A DNA stretch of 64,000 nt from Pseudomonas sp. FP198 (lineage in GTDB: Bacteria > Pseudomonadota > Gammaproteobacteria > Pseudomonadales > Pseudomonadaceae), in the NCBI RefSeq assembly GCF_030687895.1, contig NZ_CP117452.1, positions 496,001 to 560,000 of the forward strand. The letters are read 5' to 3'. Of this stretch, positions 44,738 through 54,859 are shown in pieces. The notes under the pieces are model-generated. The model searched no databases and was not told the DNA's origin. It worked only from the letters and a program-made list of their open reading frames with translations. The stretch's first letter is position 1. Each line of letters begins with the position of its first letter. The position numbers and the translations under genes are program-made.

Positions 44738-45712
44738 TCAAAAAAGCTTCAACGGCTCTTCCTGAAGCGCCGCCAGTTGCTCGCGCAACGCCAACACCTG
44801 GTCGCCCCAGTAACGTTCGCTGCCGAACCAGGGGAAGCTTCGCGGAAACGCCGGGTCATCCCAGCGGCGCGCCAGCCAGGCGCTGTAGTGCATCAGGCGC
44901 AGGGCGCGCAGCGGTTCGATCAGGGCCAATTCGCGCGGGTCGAAATCATGGAACTCCTGGTAGCCGTCCATCAATTCCGATAGCTGCCCGAGGCATTCCT
45001 GCCGATCCCCGGCGAGCATCATCCACAGATCCTGCACGGCCGGGCCCATGCGGCAATCGTCGAGGTCGACGATATGGAACACCTCGTCGCGGCACATCAT
45101 GTTGCCGGGATGGCAATCGCCGTGCATGCGAATGTTCTGGTGGGGCGTGGCGGCGTAGGCATCTTCGACACGCTTGAGCAGATCCCTGGCCACTGATTCG
45201 TAGGCCGGCAGCAGGCTGCGGGGGACAAAACCGCTTTGCAGCACGGTCTCCAGCGAGTCATGGCCGAAGTTCTTCACACCCAGTGCTTCGCGATGCTCGA
45301 ATGGCCGGGTCGCGCCGATCGCGTGAAGCCTTCCGAGCAATTGGCCCAGACGATAGAGCTGGTCGAGATTGCCCGGCTCCGGCGCCCGCCCGCCGCGACG
45401 GGGGAACAGGGTGAAACGAAACCCGGCGTGCTCATGCAGGCTGGCGCCGTTATGGATCAGCGGCGCGACCACCGGCACTTCGCAATCGGCCAGCTCGAAG
45501 GTAAAGCGGTGTTCTTCCAGGATCGCTTCGTTGGTCCAGCGCTGGGGGCGATAGAACTTGGCGATCAGCGGTTCGGCGTCTTCGATGCCGACCTGATAGA
45601 CACGGTTTTCGTAGCTGTTGAGCGCCAGCACGCGGGCGTCGCTGAGAAAGCCGATGCTTTCAACGGCATCGAGGACCAGGTCGGGCGTAAGGGTTTCAAA
45701 CGGATGGGACAT
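44738..45712 (-). CDS. srkA: Stress response kinase A (YihE/SrkA)
   Basis: The 324-residue aminoglycoside-phosphotransferase-fold kinase starts MSHPFETLTPDLVLDAVES with AGGAG upstream. The segments NSYENRVYQVG, RMHGDCHPGNMM (catalytic Asp and Asn) and FHIVDLDDCRMGPAVQDLW (metal Asp) are diagnostic of SrkA. It is a Ser/Thr kinase thought to protect cells from programmed death under stress in E. coli. Confidence 0.92.
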   Translation of the reverse strand: MSHPFETLTPDLVLDAVESIGFLSDARVLALNSYENRVYQVGIEDAEPLIAKFYRPQRWTNEAILEEHRFTFELADCEVPVVAPLIHNGASLHEHAGFRFTLFPRRGGRAPEPGNLDQLYRLGQLLGRLHAIGATRPFEHREALGVKNFGHDSLETVLQSGFVPRSLLPAYESVARDLLKRVEDAYAATPHQNIRMHGDCHPGNMMCRDEVFHIVDLDDCRMGPAVQDLWMMLAGDRQECLGQLSELMDGYQEFHDFDPRELALIEPLRALRLMHYSAWLARRWDDPAFPRSFPWFGSERYWGDQVLALREQLAALQEEPLKLF

Positions 45713-45807
45713 GCTGACTCCTGCGCAGCGGCAGGGCTGCCGCGTCCGACCCGGCATGGTAGCGCAAAGCAGTCATGATTGGGTCGATGGGAGTTGCGTC
45801 GCTCTTC

Positions 45808-45900
45808 GTGGCGAGGGAGCTTGCTCCCGTTTGGGTGCGCAGCGCCCACAAAAAAAATGGGGTCGCTGCGCAACCCAGCGGGAGCAAGCTCCCTCGCCAC
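45808..45900. repeat. REPIN, type A
   Basis: Inverted pair GTGGCGAGGGAGCTTGCTCC ... GGGAGCAAGCTCCCTCGCCA between the phoX and srkA genes. Confidence 0.9.
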
Positions 45901-45943
45901 AAAGACGGCTGCGTTCCCACGCAGAGCGTGGGAACGATCAGCG

Positions 45944-47848
45944 TCAGCCGCCGATGATCCCGCCATCCTCACGGGTAATCACCATCACCGACGACCGTGG
46001 CTTGCCATTGGGCAGGTGCTCGGGGAACGTCGAACCGCCGTTTTCCCCAGGGTGCTGGATGCCCACGAACAAGGTCTTGTAGTCCGGCGCGAAGCTGATC
46101 CCGGTGACTTCACAACCCACCGGTCCGACCATGAAGCGGCGAATCTCACCGCTGTTGGGGTCGGCGCAGAGCATCTGGTTGTTGCCCATGCCGGCGAAAT
46201 CCCCGGCGTTGCTTGAGTCGCCATCGGTCTGGATCCACAGCCGGCCGGCTTTGTCGAAGCCCAGGCCGTCGGGGCTGTTGAACATGTTCTGGGCATTGAC
46301 GTTGGACGATCCGGCCTTGGGCGTGCCGGCATGCACCGTCGGGTTACCGGCGACCACGAACAGATCCCACTCGAAGGTCTTGGAGGCGTGATCGTCGCGG
46401 TCGGTGCGCCAGCGCAAAATCTGCCCGTAGACGTTTTTGGCCCGAGGGTTGGGCCCGTCCACCGGTTGGCCATCTTCGCCGCGCTTGGAGTTGTTGGTCA
46501 GGGTGCAATAGACCTGGCCATCCTTCGGGCTCACCACGATCCACTCCGGGCGGTCCATGCGGGTGGCGCCAACGGCGGTGGCGGCCAGGCGCGCATGGAT
46601 CAACACTTCAGCCTGGTCATTGAAGCCCTTGCCGGCGTCGAGGCCATTCTTGCCATGGGTCAGTTCGATCCACTGGCCCTTGCCTTTCGGATGGTCCGGG
46701 TTGCCGTCGCCGGCGTCGAAGCGCGCCACGTACAACGTGCCGTGGTCCAGCAGGTCGCGGTTGGCCTTGGGATTGCGGCGGTCGATGCGATCGCGGCTGA
46801 CGAACTTGTAGATGAACTCGCCACGCTCGTCGTCGCCCATGTACACAACGGCGCGCCCGTCACGGGTTTTCGCCAGCGCGGCGTTTTCGTGTTTGAAGCG
46901 GCCCAGGGCGGTGCGTTTCACTGGCGTGGACTTTGGATCGAACGGGTCGATTTCAACCACCCAGCCGTGACGATTGAGCTCGTTGGGGTTCTTCGCCAGG
47001 TCGAAACGCGGATCGAACAGGTGCCAGTTGATTTCGCGGCTGGTGACGGTAGCGCCGTAGCGCTTTTGCGCCTCGTCGAACTTCAGATCGGCGTTGCTGC
47101 TGCCGAAGCAGTCGGTGAAGTTTTCTTCACAGGTCAGGTAGGTGCCCCACGGCGTCATGCCGTTGGCGCAGTTCTGGAACGTCCCCAGCGCTTTCTTGCC
47201 GCTCTTGTCGGCGCTGGTTTTCATCAGGTCGTGACCGGCAGCCGGGCCGCCCAGGCGAATCGGCGTGTTGCCATGGATCCTGCGGTTGTAGCGAGAATCC
47301 TGGACGAATTGCCACTGACCACGGCGCCGCTGGATCTCGATGACCGAAACGCCCTCGCTGGCCTGGGCCTTGTGCACGTCTTCGGCGGACTGCGGTTGGC
47401 CGCCATGGGGGAAGAGGTAGCGGTAGTTGGTGTATTCGTTGTTGATCGCCATCAACGCCCGATTGTCCTCGCCGGGAAACGGGAACAGGCTCATGCCGTC
47501 GTTGTTGTCACCGAACTGCATTTCCTGGGCGCGGGCGGTGCCATTGCCGCTGGGGTCGAATGCCGGGGCATTTTTTTGCAGTGGCTGGCCCCAACTGATC
47601 AGTACCGAGGCTTTGTAGCCTGGCGGCAGGGTAATGGTGTCGGTCGTGGCGGCGGCAATGCTGTCAAAGCCCAGCAACCTTTTGTTGCCTTCGCTCACGG
47701 CGGCGGCCATGACGCTGCGGCTCAGCAGGTTGCCGCCGAGGAACATCGCCGCGCCGCACAGAGCGCCCGCGCCGATGAAGCGGCGACGGCTCAGGCCGAC
47801 GATCTTTTCCAGGTCGGTGGATTGGTTTTCTTCTAATAGGCTCATCAT
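45944..47848 (-). CDS. phoX: PhoX-family phosphatase (DUF839), Tat-exported
   Basis: The 634-residue protein has a twin-arginine signal (GLSRRRFIGAGALCGAAM, residues ~18-35). The mature part is the PhoX/DUF839 beta-propeller with NNDGMSLFPF, NALMAINNEYTNYRY-like segments, TYLTCEENFTDCFG and HENAALAKTRDGRAVVYMGDD. Known PhoX enzymes are calcium/iron alkaline phosphatases of the periplasm. No Pho box was found near it, and the gene appears inserted between srkA and the modE-like gene relative to P. aeruginosa. Two ATGs in a row start it. Confidence 0.87.
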   Translation of the reverse strand: MMSLLEENQSTDLEKIVGLSRRRFIGAGALCGAAMFLGGNLLSRSVMAAAVSEGNKRLLGFDSIAAATTDTITLPPGYKASVLISWGQPLQKNAPAFDPSGNGTARAQEMQFGDNNDGMSLFPFPGEDNRALMAINNEYTNYRYLFPHGGQPQSAEDVHKAQASEGVSVIEIQRRRGQWQFVQDSRYNRRIHGNTPIRLGGPAAGHDLMKTSADKSGKKALGTFQNCANGMTPWGTYLTCEENFTDCFGSSNADLKFDEAQKRYGATVTSREINWHLFDPRFDLAKNPNELNRHGWVVEIDPFDPKSTPVKRTALGRFKHENAALAKTRDGRAVVYMGDDERGEFIYKFVSRDRIDRRNPKANRDLLDHGTLYVARFDAGDGNPDHPKGKGQWIELTHGKNGLDAGKGFNDQAEVLIHARLAATAVGATRMDRPEWIVVSPKDGQVYCTLTNNSKRGEDGQPVDGPNPRAKNVYGQILRWRTDRDDHASKTFEWDLFVVAGNPTVHAGTPKAGSSNVNAQNMFNSPDGLGFDKAGRLWIQTDGDSSNAGDFAGMGNNQMLCADPNSGEIRRFMVGPVGCEVTGISFAPDYKTLFVGIQHPGENGGSTFPEHLPNGKPRSSVMVITREDGGIIGG

Positions 47849-47912
47849 CAGGCTCCCTGCTGGTTTTGGCAGTCACCTTAAAGCGGGTCGATGAAGTTTA
47901 TGTTTCAGCGCG

Positions 47913-48677
47913 CTACAACGGTGTGCCGAGCAGCACATTTGCAGGGGAAAAACGCACTTGCACCGGTGAGCCGGCGTCGAGGTTTCGTTCAACCAGCTCA
48001 AGCGGTTCTGCAAGGGCACACAGCGTCTGGCCGTTGGGCAAGCCGATGCGCACTTCATTGGGGCCATCCGCAGCGACCGCGATGTGCTCGATCACGCCTT
48101 GCAGACTGTTGGCCGAGCAATCGTCCGGCTGGTCGAGTGGATACAACGTCAGCCAGCCGGCCTTGATCAGGGCCACCACTTCGGTACCGAGGCTCAGCTC
48201 CAGGCGCAGCGTGCTGTCGTGGGTGATCTGCGCGTCGATGAGCAAGCCGCGCGCCAGTTCCAGGTGTATCCGGTCGTTGTGGCCCTGGGCCTGGATGCCG
48301 ACGACCTTGCCGTGCAGTTGGTTGCGCGCGCTGGTGCGCAACATCAGGCGGCTGAGCAGGCCCAGGTCACCGGCGTCCTCGCTCGCTTCCAGCAACTGCG
48401 CCTGCAATACCTGCAAGCGCTGGTAAAGACGCAGCACGCGCAGGCCTTCCTCCGACAGTTTCGCGCCACCGCCACCCTTGCCGCCAACGCTGCGCTCGAC
48501 CAGCGGCCGGTCCGCCAGGTTGTTCAGTTCATCGATCGCATCCCAGGCCGCCTTGTAGCTCAGCCCGGCGCTTTTGGCGGCCCGAGTGATGGAGCCCTGC
48601 TCGGCGATGTGCTGTAGCAGGGCGATGCGCTGTGGTCGGCGGACGATATGTTGGCTCAGCAGCGTAGGCAATGACAT
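47913..48677 (-). CDS. modE: ModE-type molybdate-responsive regulator
   Basis: The 254-residue protein has an N-terminal winged helix (RIALLQHIAEQGSITRAAKSAGLSYKAAWDAIDELN) and two C-terminal molbindin/TOBE domains (residues ~125-190 and ~195-254: SARNQLHGKVVGIQ and EVVALIKAGWLTL). This is the ModE architecture. No molybdate transporter genes are adjacent in this window. The start MSLPTLLSQ was chosen; the frame is open further upstream into comF. Confidence 0.85.
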   Translation of the reverse strand: MSLPTLLSQHIVRRPQRIALLQHIAEQGSITRAAKSAGLSYKAAWDAIDELNNLADRPLVERSVGGKGGGGAKLSEEGLRVLRLYQRLQVLQAQLLEASEDAGDLGLLSRLMLRTSARNQLHGKVVGIQAQGHNDRIHLELARGLLIDAQITHDSTLRLELSLGTEVVALIKAGWLTLYPLDQPDDCSANSLQGVIEHIAVAADGPNEVRIGLPNGQTLCALAEPLELVERNLDAGSPVQVRFSPANVLLGTPL

Positions 48678-48732
48678 GGCGCAAACCGTGTACGGGATGG
48701 ATGCAGGACGTTGGCGCCTCGGCCTCCGCGCG

Positions 48733-49473
48733 TCAAGCCGGATCACCGGGTTTCGGCGTGCGCGCCAGGCAATACACATCGACCCGTGCGGCACCGGCAT
48801 CGAGCAGCAGCCGGGCCAGTGCCTGGGCCGTGGCGCCAGTGGTGAGTACATCATCGACCAGCGCCAGGTGACGGTTGTTCAACACCGCACCGGGCGCCAA
48901 GGCGAAGGCCTGGCGCAGGTCCCGGCGCCGGGCCCGGGCGTCCAGGACCTGTTGGGCCGGGGTGTCCTGGACGCGCAGCAGCAGGTCGTCTTCGCAAGGG
49001 ATCCGCAGCGCTGCGCTGAGCCAGCGGGCCAGCAGCGTCGCCTGGTTGAAGCCGCGCTGGCGCAAGCGGCGTGCCGCCAGCGGCACCGGCACCAGCGCAT
49101 CGGGCCGCTCCAGGCCTTCGTCGAAATGATGCTGCAGCGATTGCGCCAGCAACTCGCCAAGCAGTCGACCGAGGGGCCATTTTGCCTGGTGCTTGAAGCG
49201 CGTAATCAGGCTGTCCACCGGAAAGTCATAGGCCCATGGCGCCAGGACCCGCTCGAAAGCCGGAGCCCGCGCGGCGCATTGGCCGCAGCGGAGCCCGGCC
49301 ATGGGCAGCGGCAGCGCGCAAACGGCGCAATGCTCGCCGAGCCAGGGCAGTTCGCTCTCGCAAGGGGTGCAGATGGGTTGCAAGGTGTCAGTGGATTCGC
49401 CGCACAACAGACAGATTTGTTTGTTTTTTAACCAGATGTAAACCGGAGCTTTGTATCGTGGTTGACAGCGCAT
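48733..49473 (-). CDS. comF: ComF-family phosphoribosyltransferase-like protein
   Basis: The 246-residue protein has an N-terminal four-Cys zinc motif (CLLCGES ... CTPCESE, then CAVC and CGQC) and a C-terminal PRTase fold with [16 protein letters not shown]. ComF proteins are needed for DNA uptake in competent bacteria; the Pseudomonas orthologue is uncharacterised. The start codon sits six bases from the bioB operator, so the two divergent genes share control sequence. Confidence 0.88.
   Translation of the reverse strand: MRCQPRYKAPVYIWLKNKQICLLCGESTDTLQPICTPCESELPWLGEHCAVCALPLPMAGLRCGQCAARAPAFERVLAPWAYDFPVDSLITRFKHQAKWPLGRLLGELLAQSLQHHFDEGLERPDALVPVPLAARRLRQRGFNQATLLARWLSAALRIPCEDDLLLRVQDTPAQQVLDARARRRDLRQAFALAPGAVLNNRHLALVDDVLTTGATAQALARLLLDAGAARVDVYCLARTPKPGDPA
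49436..49468 (+). promoter_or_regulatory. BirA-type operator and promoter of the biotin operon
   Basis: TGTAAACC (49437-49444), 15 bases, then GGTTGACA (49460-49467) match the E. coli BirA operator form TTGTAAACC-N14-16-GGTTTACAA. The right half contains a perfect -35 hexamer TTGACA (49462-49467), with a weak -10 near TTAAATAT (49483-49490). Biotin-loaded BirA would block RNA polymerase here. Confidence 0.8.
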
Positions 49474-49563
49474 GGCTCTTCCTTAAATATGCCGAACATC
49501 CGTGTCGCGCCTGTGGGTATTGCGTCCCTCAAGCGCCAGCCAAGCATAATCAAGGAAATGCCC

Positions 49564-50619
49564 ATGAGCGCCAGCACCACTGCCAACCTGCGTCATGACT
49601 GGTCTTTGGCCGAAGTCAAAGCTCTCTTCGTCCAGCCATTCAATGACCTGCTCTTCCAGGCGCAGACCGTGCACCGCGCGCACTTCGACGCCAACCGCGT
49701 CCAGGTGTCGACCCTGCTGTCGATCAAGACCGGCGCCTGCCCGGAAGATTGCAAATATTGTCCGCAGTCCGGCCACTACAACACCGGGCTGGAAAAAGAG
49801 AAGTTGCTCGAAGTGCAGAAGGTCCTTGAAGAGGCCGCGCGCGCCAAGGCCATCGGTTCGACCCGCTTCTGCATGGGCGCGGCGTGGAAACATCCGTCGG
49901 CCAAGGACATGCCCTACGTGCTGGAGATGGTCAAGGGCGTCAAGGCCATGGGCCTGGAAACCTGCATGACCCTGGGGCGTCTCGACCAGGAGCAGACCGA
50001 AGCGCTGGCCCAGGCCGGCCTGGATTATTACAACCACAACCTCGACACCTCGCCGGAGTTCTACGGCAGCATCATCACCACCCGCACCTACAGCGAGCGC
50101 CTGCAAACCCTGGCGTATGTACGTGATTCGGGGATGAAGATCTGTTCCGGCGGGATCCTGGGCATGGGCGAGTCCCTGGACGACCGCGCCAACCTGCTGA
50201 TCCAGCTGGCCAACCTGCCGGAGCATCCAGAGTCGGTGCCGATCAACATGCTGGTGAAAGTCGCCGGCACGCCGCTGGAGAATGCCGAGGATGTCGACCC
50301 GTTCGATTTCATCCGCATGCTCGCCGTGGCGCGCATCCTCATGCCGAAATCCCATGTGCGCTTGTCCGCTGGCCGCGAAGCCATGAACGAGCAGATGCAG
50401 GCCCTGGCCTTTTTCGCGGGCGCCAACTCGATTTTCTACGGCGACAAATTGCTGACCACCGCCAACCCTCAGGCCGACAAGGACATGCAACTGTTTGCGC
50501 GCTTGGGCATCCAGCCGGAAGCTCGCGAAGAGCATGCCGATGAAGTGCACCAGGCGGCCATCGAGCAGGCGCTGGTGGAGCAGAAGAGCAGCGAGCAGTT
50601 CTATAACGCCGCTGTTTGA
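49564..50619 (+). CDS. bioB: Biotin synthase
   Basis: This 351-residue radical SAM enzyme inserts sulfur into dethiobiotin. Cluster ligands C59, C63 and C66 lie in [14 protein letters not shown]. Other family segments are [15 protein letters not shown] and [14 protein letters not shown]. Two ATGs lie six bases apart; MSASTTAN at 49564 was chosen, with AAGGAAATGCCC upstream. It is the first gene of bioBFHCD. Confidence 0.97.
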   Translation: MSASTTANLRHDWSLAEVKALFVQPFNDLLFQAQTVHRAHFDANRVQVSTLLSIKTGACPEDCKYCPQSGHYNTGLEKEKLLEVQKVLEEAARAKAIGSTRFCMGAAWKHPSAKDMPYVLEMVKGVKAMGLETCMTLGRLDQEQTEALAQAGLDYYNHNLDTSPEFYGSIITTRTYSERLQTLAYVRDSGMKICSGGILGMGESLDDRANLLIQLANLPEHPESVPINMLVKVAGTPLENAEDVDPFDFIRMLAVARILMPKSHVRLSAGREAMNEQMQALAFFAGANSIFYGDKLLTTANPQADKDMQLFARLGIQPEAREEHADEVHQAAIEQALVEQKSSEQFYNAAV

Positions 50620-50654
50620 TTGCTCACCGATTCCCTGACTGGAATGCAAGACGC

Positions 50655-50744
50655 TGTGGGAGCGAGCTTGCTCGCGATGGCAATGGAACATTCAACATTT
50701 ATGTCGACTGGCTCACCGCTATCGCGAGCAGGCTCGCTCCTACA
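50655..50744. repeat. REPIN, type B, between bioB and bioF
   Basis: Inverted pair TGTGGGAGCGAGCTTGCTCG / ATCGCGAGCAGGCTCGCTCC inside the biotin operon. Confidence 0.9.
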
Positions 50745-50781
50745 AGGGTCTTTGGCCAGTCTTTAAACAGTTGAGGCCTGC

Positions 50782-51960
50782 ATGCCCTTCGATCTCGCCG
50801 CACGCCTGGCTGCCCGTCGTGCCGAAAACCTCTATCGCCAGCGTCCGCTGCTTGAAAGCCCCCAAGGCCCGGAAGTGGTGGTGGATGGCCAGCCGTTGCT
50901 GGCGTTCTGCAACAACGACTACCTGGGCCTGGCCAATCACCCGCAGGTGATCGAGGCCTGGCGTGCCGGCGCGGCGCGGTGGGGCGTCGGTGGCGGTGCG
51001 TCGCATCTGGTGATCGGCCACAGCGGCCCCCATCACGCCGTGGAAGAAGCGCTGGCCGACTTGACCGGCCGGCCCCGGGCACTGTTATTCACCACCGGCT
51101 ACATGGCCAATCTTGGTGCCGTCACGGCGCTGGTCGGACAGGGCGATACGGTGTTGCAGGACCGGCTCAACCACGCGTCGTTGCTCGACGCCGGGCTGTT
51201 GTCCGGCGCCCGTTTCAGCCGTTATTTGCACAACGATGCCCAAAGCCTGGCGACCCGCCTGGAAAAAGCCATCGGCAATACCCTGGTGGTCACAGACGGC
51301 GTGTTCAGCATGGACGGCGACATCGCCGACCTGCCGGCTCTCGCCCGCGAAGCACGGGCCAAGGGCGCCTGGCTGATGGTCGACGATGCCCATGGCTTCG
51401 GCACGTTGGGTACCACCGGCGGTGGTGTCGTCGAGCATTTCGGTCTGAGTCAGGAAGACGTGCCGGTGCTGGTAGGCACGCTGGGCAAGGCGTTCGGCAC
51501 CGCCGGGGCTTTTGTTGCCGGCAGCGAAGAATTGATCGAAAGCCTGATCCAGTTCGCGCGCCCCTACATTTACACCACCAGCCAGCCACCGGCGTTGGCC
51601 TGCGCCACGCTCAAGAGCCTTGAGTTGCTGCGCAGCGAGCATTGGCGGCGTGAGCATCTGCAATTGCTGATCCGCCAGTTCCGCCACGGTGCCGAGCAGA
51701 TCGGCTTGCAATTGATGGACAGCTTCACGCCGATCCAGCCCATCCTGATCGGCGACGCGGGACGGGCGATGCGGCTGTCGCAGATGCTGCGCGAGCGCGG
51801 GCTGATGGTCACCGCGATCCGCCCACCCACCGTGCCGGCCGGCAGCGCTCGGCTGCGTGTGACGTTGACCGCTGCCCACAGCGAAGCCCAGGTACAACTA
51901 TTGTTGAATGCACTGGCCGACTGTTTTGCGCAACTGGGAGCGGAGCCAAGCCATGCGTGA
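50782..51960 (+). CDS. bioF: 8-amino-7-oxononanoate synthase
   Basis: This 392-residue PLP enzyme joins pimeloyl-ACP and alanine. The PLP lysine is K236 in [13 protein letters not shown]201 and H204 in VDDAHGFG bind the cofactor. ACAGTTGAGGCCTGC precedes the start. It overlaps bioH by eight bases. Confidence 0.96.
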   Translation: MPFDLAARLAARRAENLYRQRPLLESPQGPEVVVDGQPLLAFCNNDYLGLANHPQVIEAWRAGAARWGVGGGASHLVIGHSGPHHAVEEALADLTGRPRALLFTTGYMANLGAVTALVGQGDTVLQDRLNHASLLDAGLLSGARFSRYLHNDAQSLATRLEKAIGNTLVVTDGVFSMDGDIADLPALAREARAKGAWLMVDDAHGFGTLGTTGGGVVEHFGLSQEDVPVLVGTLGKAFGTAGAFVAGSEELIESLIQFARPYIYTTSQPPALACATLKSLELLRSEHWRREHLQLLIRQFRHGAEQIGLQLMDSFTPIQPILIGDAGRAMRLSQMLRERGLMVTAIRPPTVPAGSARLRVTLTAAHSEAQVQLLLNALADCFAQLGAEPSHA

Positions 51961-52684
51961 TCGACTGATATTGCTGCCCGGCTGGGGCTTGGGCGTTTCG
52001 CCCCTCGAACCGCTGGCTGCGGCCTTGCAAGGGCTCGATGAGCACTTGCAAGTGGAAATCGAGCCATTGCCTGCACTGGCGTCGAGCGACCTCGGTGAAT
52101 GGCTCGATGAACTGGATGCCACGTTGCCCCGGGATGCTTGGCTGGGCGGCTGGTCCCTGGGCGGGATGCTGGCCGCGGAACTGGCGGCGCGTCGGGGCGA
52201 GCGTTGCTGTGGCCTGCTGACCCTGGCGAGCAACGTGTCTTTTGTGGCTCACGAGCATTGGCCGAGCGCGATGCCCGCTGACACTTTCGATGGATTTCTC
52301 GCCGGATGCGCCGCCGATCCGCGCCAGACCCTCAAACGCTTCAGCTTGCTGTGCGCGCAAGGCTGTAGCGATCCGCGCGGGTTGTCGCGATTGCTGCTGG
52401 CCGGCGCGCCGAACACCTCGCCTGAAGTATTGATGGCCGGGCTCGAACTGCTGGTGCAACTCGACACGCGCGAGGCCTTGCAGGGCTTTCGCGGCCCGCA
52501 ATTACATCTGTTTGCCGGGCTCGACGCGCTGGTGCCTGCCGAGGCTGCGGGAGAACTGCTGGCGATGCTGCCAGATGTCGAAATCGGTCTGATCGAACAG
52601 GCCGGCCACGGATTCCCACTGGAAGATCCCCACGGCGTAGCGGGGGCAATCCAGGCTTTTCTGCATGAGTCCGGTGATGACTGA
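51953..52684 (+). CDS. bioH: Pimeloyl-ACP methyl ester carboxylesterase
   Basis: This 243-residue alpha/beta hydrolase removes the methyl group from pimeloyl-ACP methyl ester. The nucleophile is S68 in GGWSLGG; Asp in FAGLDALVP and His in AGHGFPLED complete the triad. The start overlaps the end of bioF and its stop overlaps bioC, indicating coupled translation. Confidence 0.95.
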   Translation: MRDRLILLPGWGLGVSPLEPLAAALQGLDEHLQVEIEPLPALASSDLGEWLDELDATLPRDAWLGGWSLGGMLAAELAARRGERCCGLLTLASNVSFVAHEHWPSAMPADTFDGFLAGCAADPRQTLKRFSLLCAQGCSDPRGLSRLLLAGAPNTSPEVLMAGLELLVQLDTREALQGFRGPQLHLFAGLDALVPAEAAGELLAMLPDVEIGLIEQAGHGFPLEDPHGVAGAIQAFLHESGDD

Positions 52685-53489
52685 TTTATCTGTTGTGAAG
52701 TTGCCGGGCGCCTTGCCCGACAAACGTCAGGTCGCGGCCTCGTTCTCCCGGGCGGCGGCCAGCTATGACAGCGTCGCTGAACTGCAGCGCGACGTCGGAC
52801 AACAATTGCTGTCGCGGCTGCCCGCCTCGTTTATGCCGGGACGCTGGTTGGACATGGGGTGTGGCACCGGTTATTTCACCCGCGCCCTGGGGGCGCGGTT
52901 CGGTGAGACGGCGGGTGTTGCGCTGGATATCGCCGAAGGCATGCTCAACCATGCCCGTCCTCAAGGCGGCGCCGCGCATTTCATCGCTGGTGATGCCGAG
53001 CGGCTGCCGTTGCAGTCGGCCAGCTGTGACCTGGTGTATTCCAGCCTCGCGGTGCAATGGTGCGGCGATTTTGCCTCGGTATTGAGCGAGGCCTATCGTG
53101 TTCTGAAACCCGGTGGGCTGTTTGCCTTCACCAGCCTGTGTGTCGGCACGTTATACGAGTTGCGCGACAGCTGGCGTGAAGTGGATGGCCTGGTACACGT
53201 CAACCGTTTCCGCGCATTCGACACCTATCGACAGCTGGCCGACGCCAGCGGGTTGCGCGTCGTCAGCCTGGAGAGTCGCCCGCATGTTCTGCATTATCCC
53301 GATGTACGTGCCCTGACCCACGAATTGAAAGCATTGGGTGCGCACAATCTCAATCCTGGTCGTCCCGGTGGGTTGACGGGGAGGGCGAGAATTCTCGCGC
53401 TGGTCCAGGCCTATGAAAAATATCGCCAGGCCCAGGGCCTGCCGGCCACTTACCAGGTGGTCTACGCCGTGCTGGAGAAACCGCTATGA
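52677..53489 (+). CDS. bioC: Malonyl-ACP O-methyltransferase
   Basis: This ~270-residue SAM-dependent methyltransferase primes pimelate synthesis. It contains [15 protein letters not shown] (motif I) and [15 protein letters not shown]. The start [11 protein letters not shown] at 52677 was preferred; an in-frame ATG at 52665 would add four residues. It overlaps bioD by four bases. Confidence 0.94.
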   Translation: MTDLSVVKLPGALPDKRQVAASFSRAAASYDSVAELQRDVGQQLLSRLPASFMPGRWLDMGCGTGYFTRALGARFGETAGVALDIAEGMLNHARPQGGAAHFIAGDAERLPLQSASCDLVYSSLAVQWCGDFASVLSEAYRVLKPGGLFAFTSLCVGTLYELRDSWREVDGLVHVNRFRAFDTYRQLADASGLRVVSLESRPHVLHYPDVRALTHELKALGAHNLNPGRPGGLTGRARILALVQAYEKYRQAQGLPATYQVVYAVLEKPL

Positions 53490-54167
53490 GCCAGGCTTAT
53501 TTCATCACCGGCACCGACACCGACGTGGGCAAGACCACGGTTGCGGCGGGGCTGCTGCACGCGGCCAGGCGGGCCGGCATGAGCACCGCCGCGGGCAAGC
53601 CCGTAGCCTCTGGCTGCGCAGTGACGCCCAAGGGCCTGCGCAACGCCGATGCCTTGGCCCTGTTGGCCGAATGTTCGGTGCCACTGACTTATGCACAGGT
53701 CAATCCGGTGGCATTCGAACCGGCGATCGCACCCTCACCTGGCCGCCCGGGAAGCTGGCGTGGCATTGACCGTACAATCCCTGCTCACGCCGATGCGCGA
53801 GGTGCTGGCTCTGGATGCGGATTTCACCTTGATCGAAGGCGCGGGCGGCTGGCGTGTGCCGCTGGCCGGGCAAGACAATCTTTCCGACCTTGCGATAGCG
53901 TTGGGCCTGCCGGTGATCCTCGTGGTGGGGGTACGGCTGGGCTGCATCAGCCACGCGCTGCTGACTGCCGAGGCCATTGCCCGGGACGGCTTGCCATTGG
54001 CCGGCTGGGTAGCAAACATCATTGATCCGGCAACGTCGCGCATGGAAGAAAACCTCGCGACCCTCGCCGAACGCCTGCCGGCGCCCTGCCTGGGCAGAGT
54101 CGCGCGAATCAAGGACGTGACGGCCGAAGCGGTGGCCGAACATCTGCAACTGGATCTGCTGGACTGA
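53486..54167 (+). pseudogene. bioD: Dethiobiotin synthetase, +1 frameshift
   Basis: The first part, with the P-loop GTDTDVGKTTVAAGLL and CSVPLTYAQVNPVAFEPAIAP, is intact. At 53731-53737 the string ACCCTCA has one base more than needed. The frame that continues (PHLAAREAGVALTVQSLL, then FTLIEGAGGWRVPLAG) is one position over and runs to a stop at 54167. The total of 682 bases is one more than the 681 of a 226-residue gene. If real, it would block ring closure to dethiobiotin and cause biotin auxotrophy; a base-call error in the CCC run is as likely. It starts inside the bioC stop. Confidence 0.93.
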
Positions 54168-54285
54168 CCCCGAGCCAAGGTTTTGGCTATGACGCGGCAC
54201 TGTGCCATTAGTGTTTTTGTCGAGCCTTTTCCCCAAGCATCTGGTTCAATGCCGGTGTCGACCCTTCAAGAAGACCCTCCCTGCC

Positions 54286-54582
54286 ATGGAAATCTCAGGA
54301 AATACCGCGTTCTATGCCGGTCTGAGCACGATTCAGACAGGGCAGTACCGCGTTGATCAGGCCTCCAGCCAGATTGCCAACAACACGATCGAGCGCTCGG
54401 TCACCAGCCAGTCCTCCGACGTTCAGGTGGATCGCCTGCGTTCGGTGGATCGCAGTCAGCAATCGGACCTGACCAGCAACATGGTTGAAATGGCCCAAGG
54501 CAAGTTCCAGGTGCAACTGGGGGTGAACGTGGCCAAGGCTTCCGACGAAATGCTCGGAACGTTGATCGATACGTTCGCCTGA
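54286..54582 (+). CDS. Small conserved hypothetical, flagellar-rod-like
   Basis: The 98-residue protein starts MEISGNTAFYAGLSTIQTGQ. The polar coiled segments (VDQASSQIANNTIE and ASDEMLGTLIDTFA) resemble flagellar rod/hook termini. The position between bioD and the acyl-CoA dehydrogenase genes equals PA0505 in P. aeruginosa. The function is unknown. The frame opens upstream at 54202, but the family start fits 54286. Confidence 0.75.
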   Translation: MEISGNTAFYAGLSTIQTGQYRVDQASSQIANNTIERSVTSQSSDVQVDRLRSVDRSQQSDLTSNMVEMAQGKFQVQLGVNVAKASDEMLGTLIDTFA

Positions 54583-54601
54583 CTCTGCCGTTCAGATGTA
54601 G

Positions 54602-54634
54602 TGAAAACGCCGCGATTCATTCGCGGCGTTTTTG
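54602..54634 (+). terminator. Rho-independent terminator
   Basis: Stem AAACGCCGCGA / TCGCGGCGTTT with loop TTCAT, then TTTTT. It lies after the small hypothetical gene. Confidence 0.9.
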
Positions 54635-54772
54635 TCTCTAACTCTTTCTTCCTCAACTAATCTTTCACTGCGCGAGCCGTGCCTCTGCTTGGCGATGGAT
54701 TTTTCACGGCTGAAATTTCCTGCAGGACGATGACGAACGGCAAAAGATCGCCGCTTGACAAGGTTTGAGCGT

Positions 54773-54798
54773 AAACGTATGTTTCAAACAGCTGTTTG
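54773..54798. promoter_or_regulatory. Two PsrA-like palindromes before the first acyl-CoA dehydrogenase
   Basis: AAAC-GTAT-GTTT (54773-54784) and CAAAC-AGCT-GTTTG (54785-54798) abut. The second matches the PsrA site (G/C)AAAC-N2-4-GTTT(G/C) exactly. A TTGACA -35-like hexamer lies at 54756-54761, so binding would cover the promoter. PsrA releases DNA on long-chain acyl ligands. Confidence 0.75.
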
Positions 54799-54859
54799 AT
54801 CGCCATAACAAATCCACGCGGTCGTTCATTCCCGGTTACATCAGCAGAGGTTTATCGCT

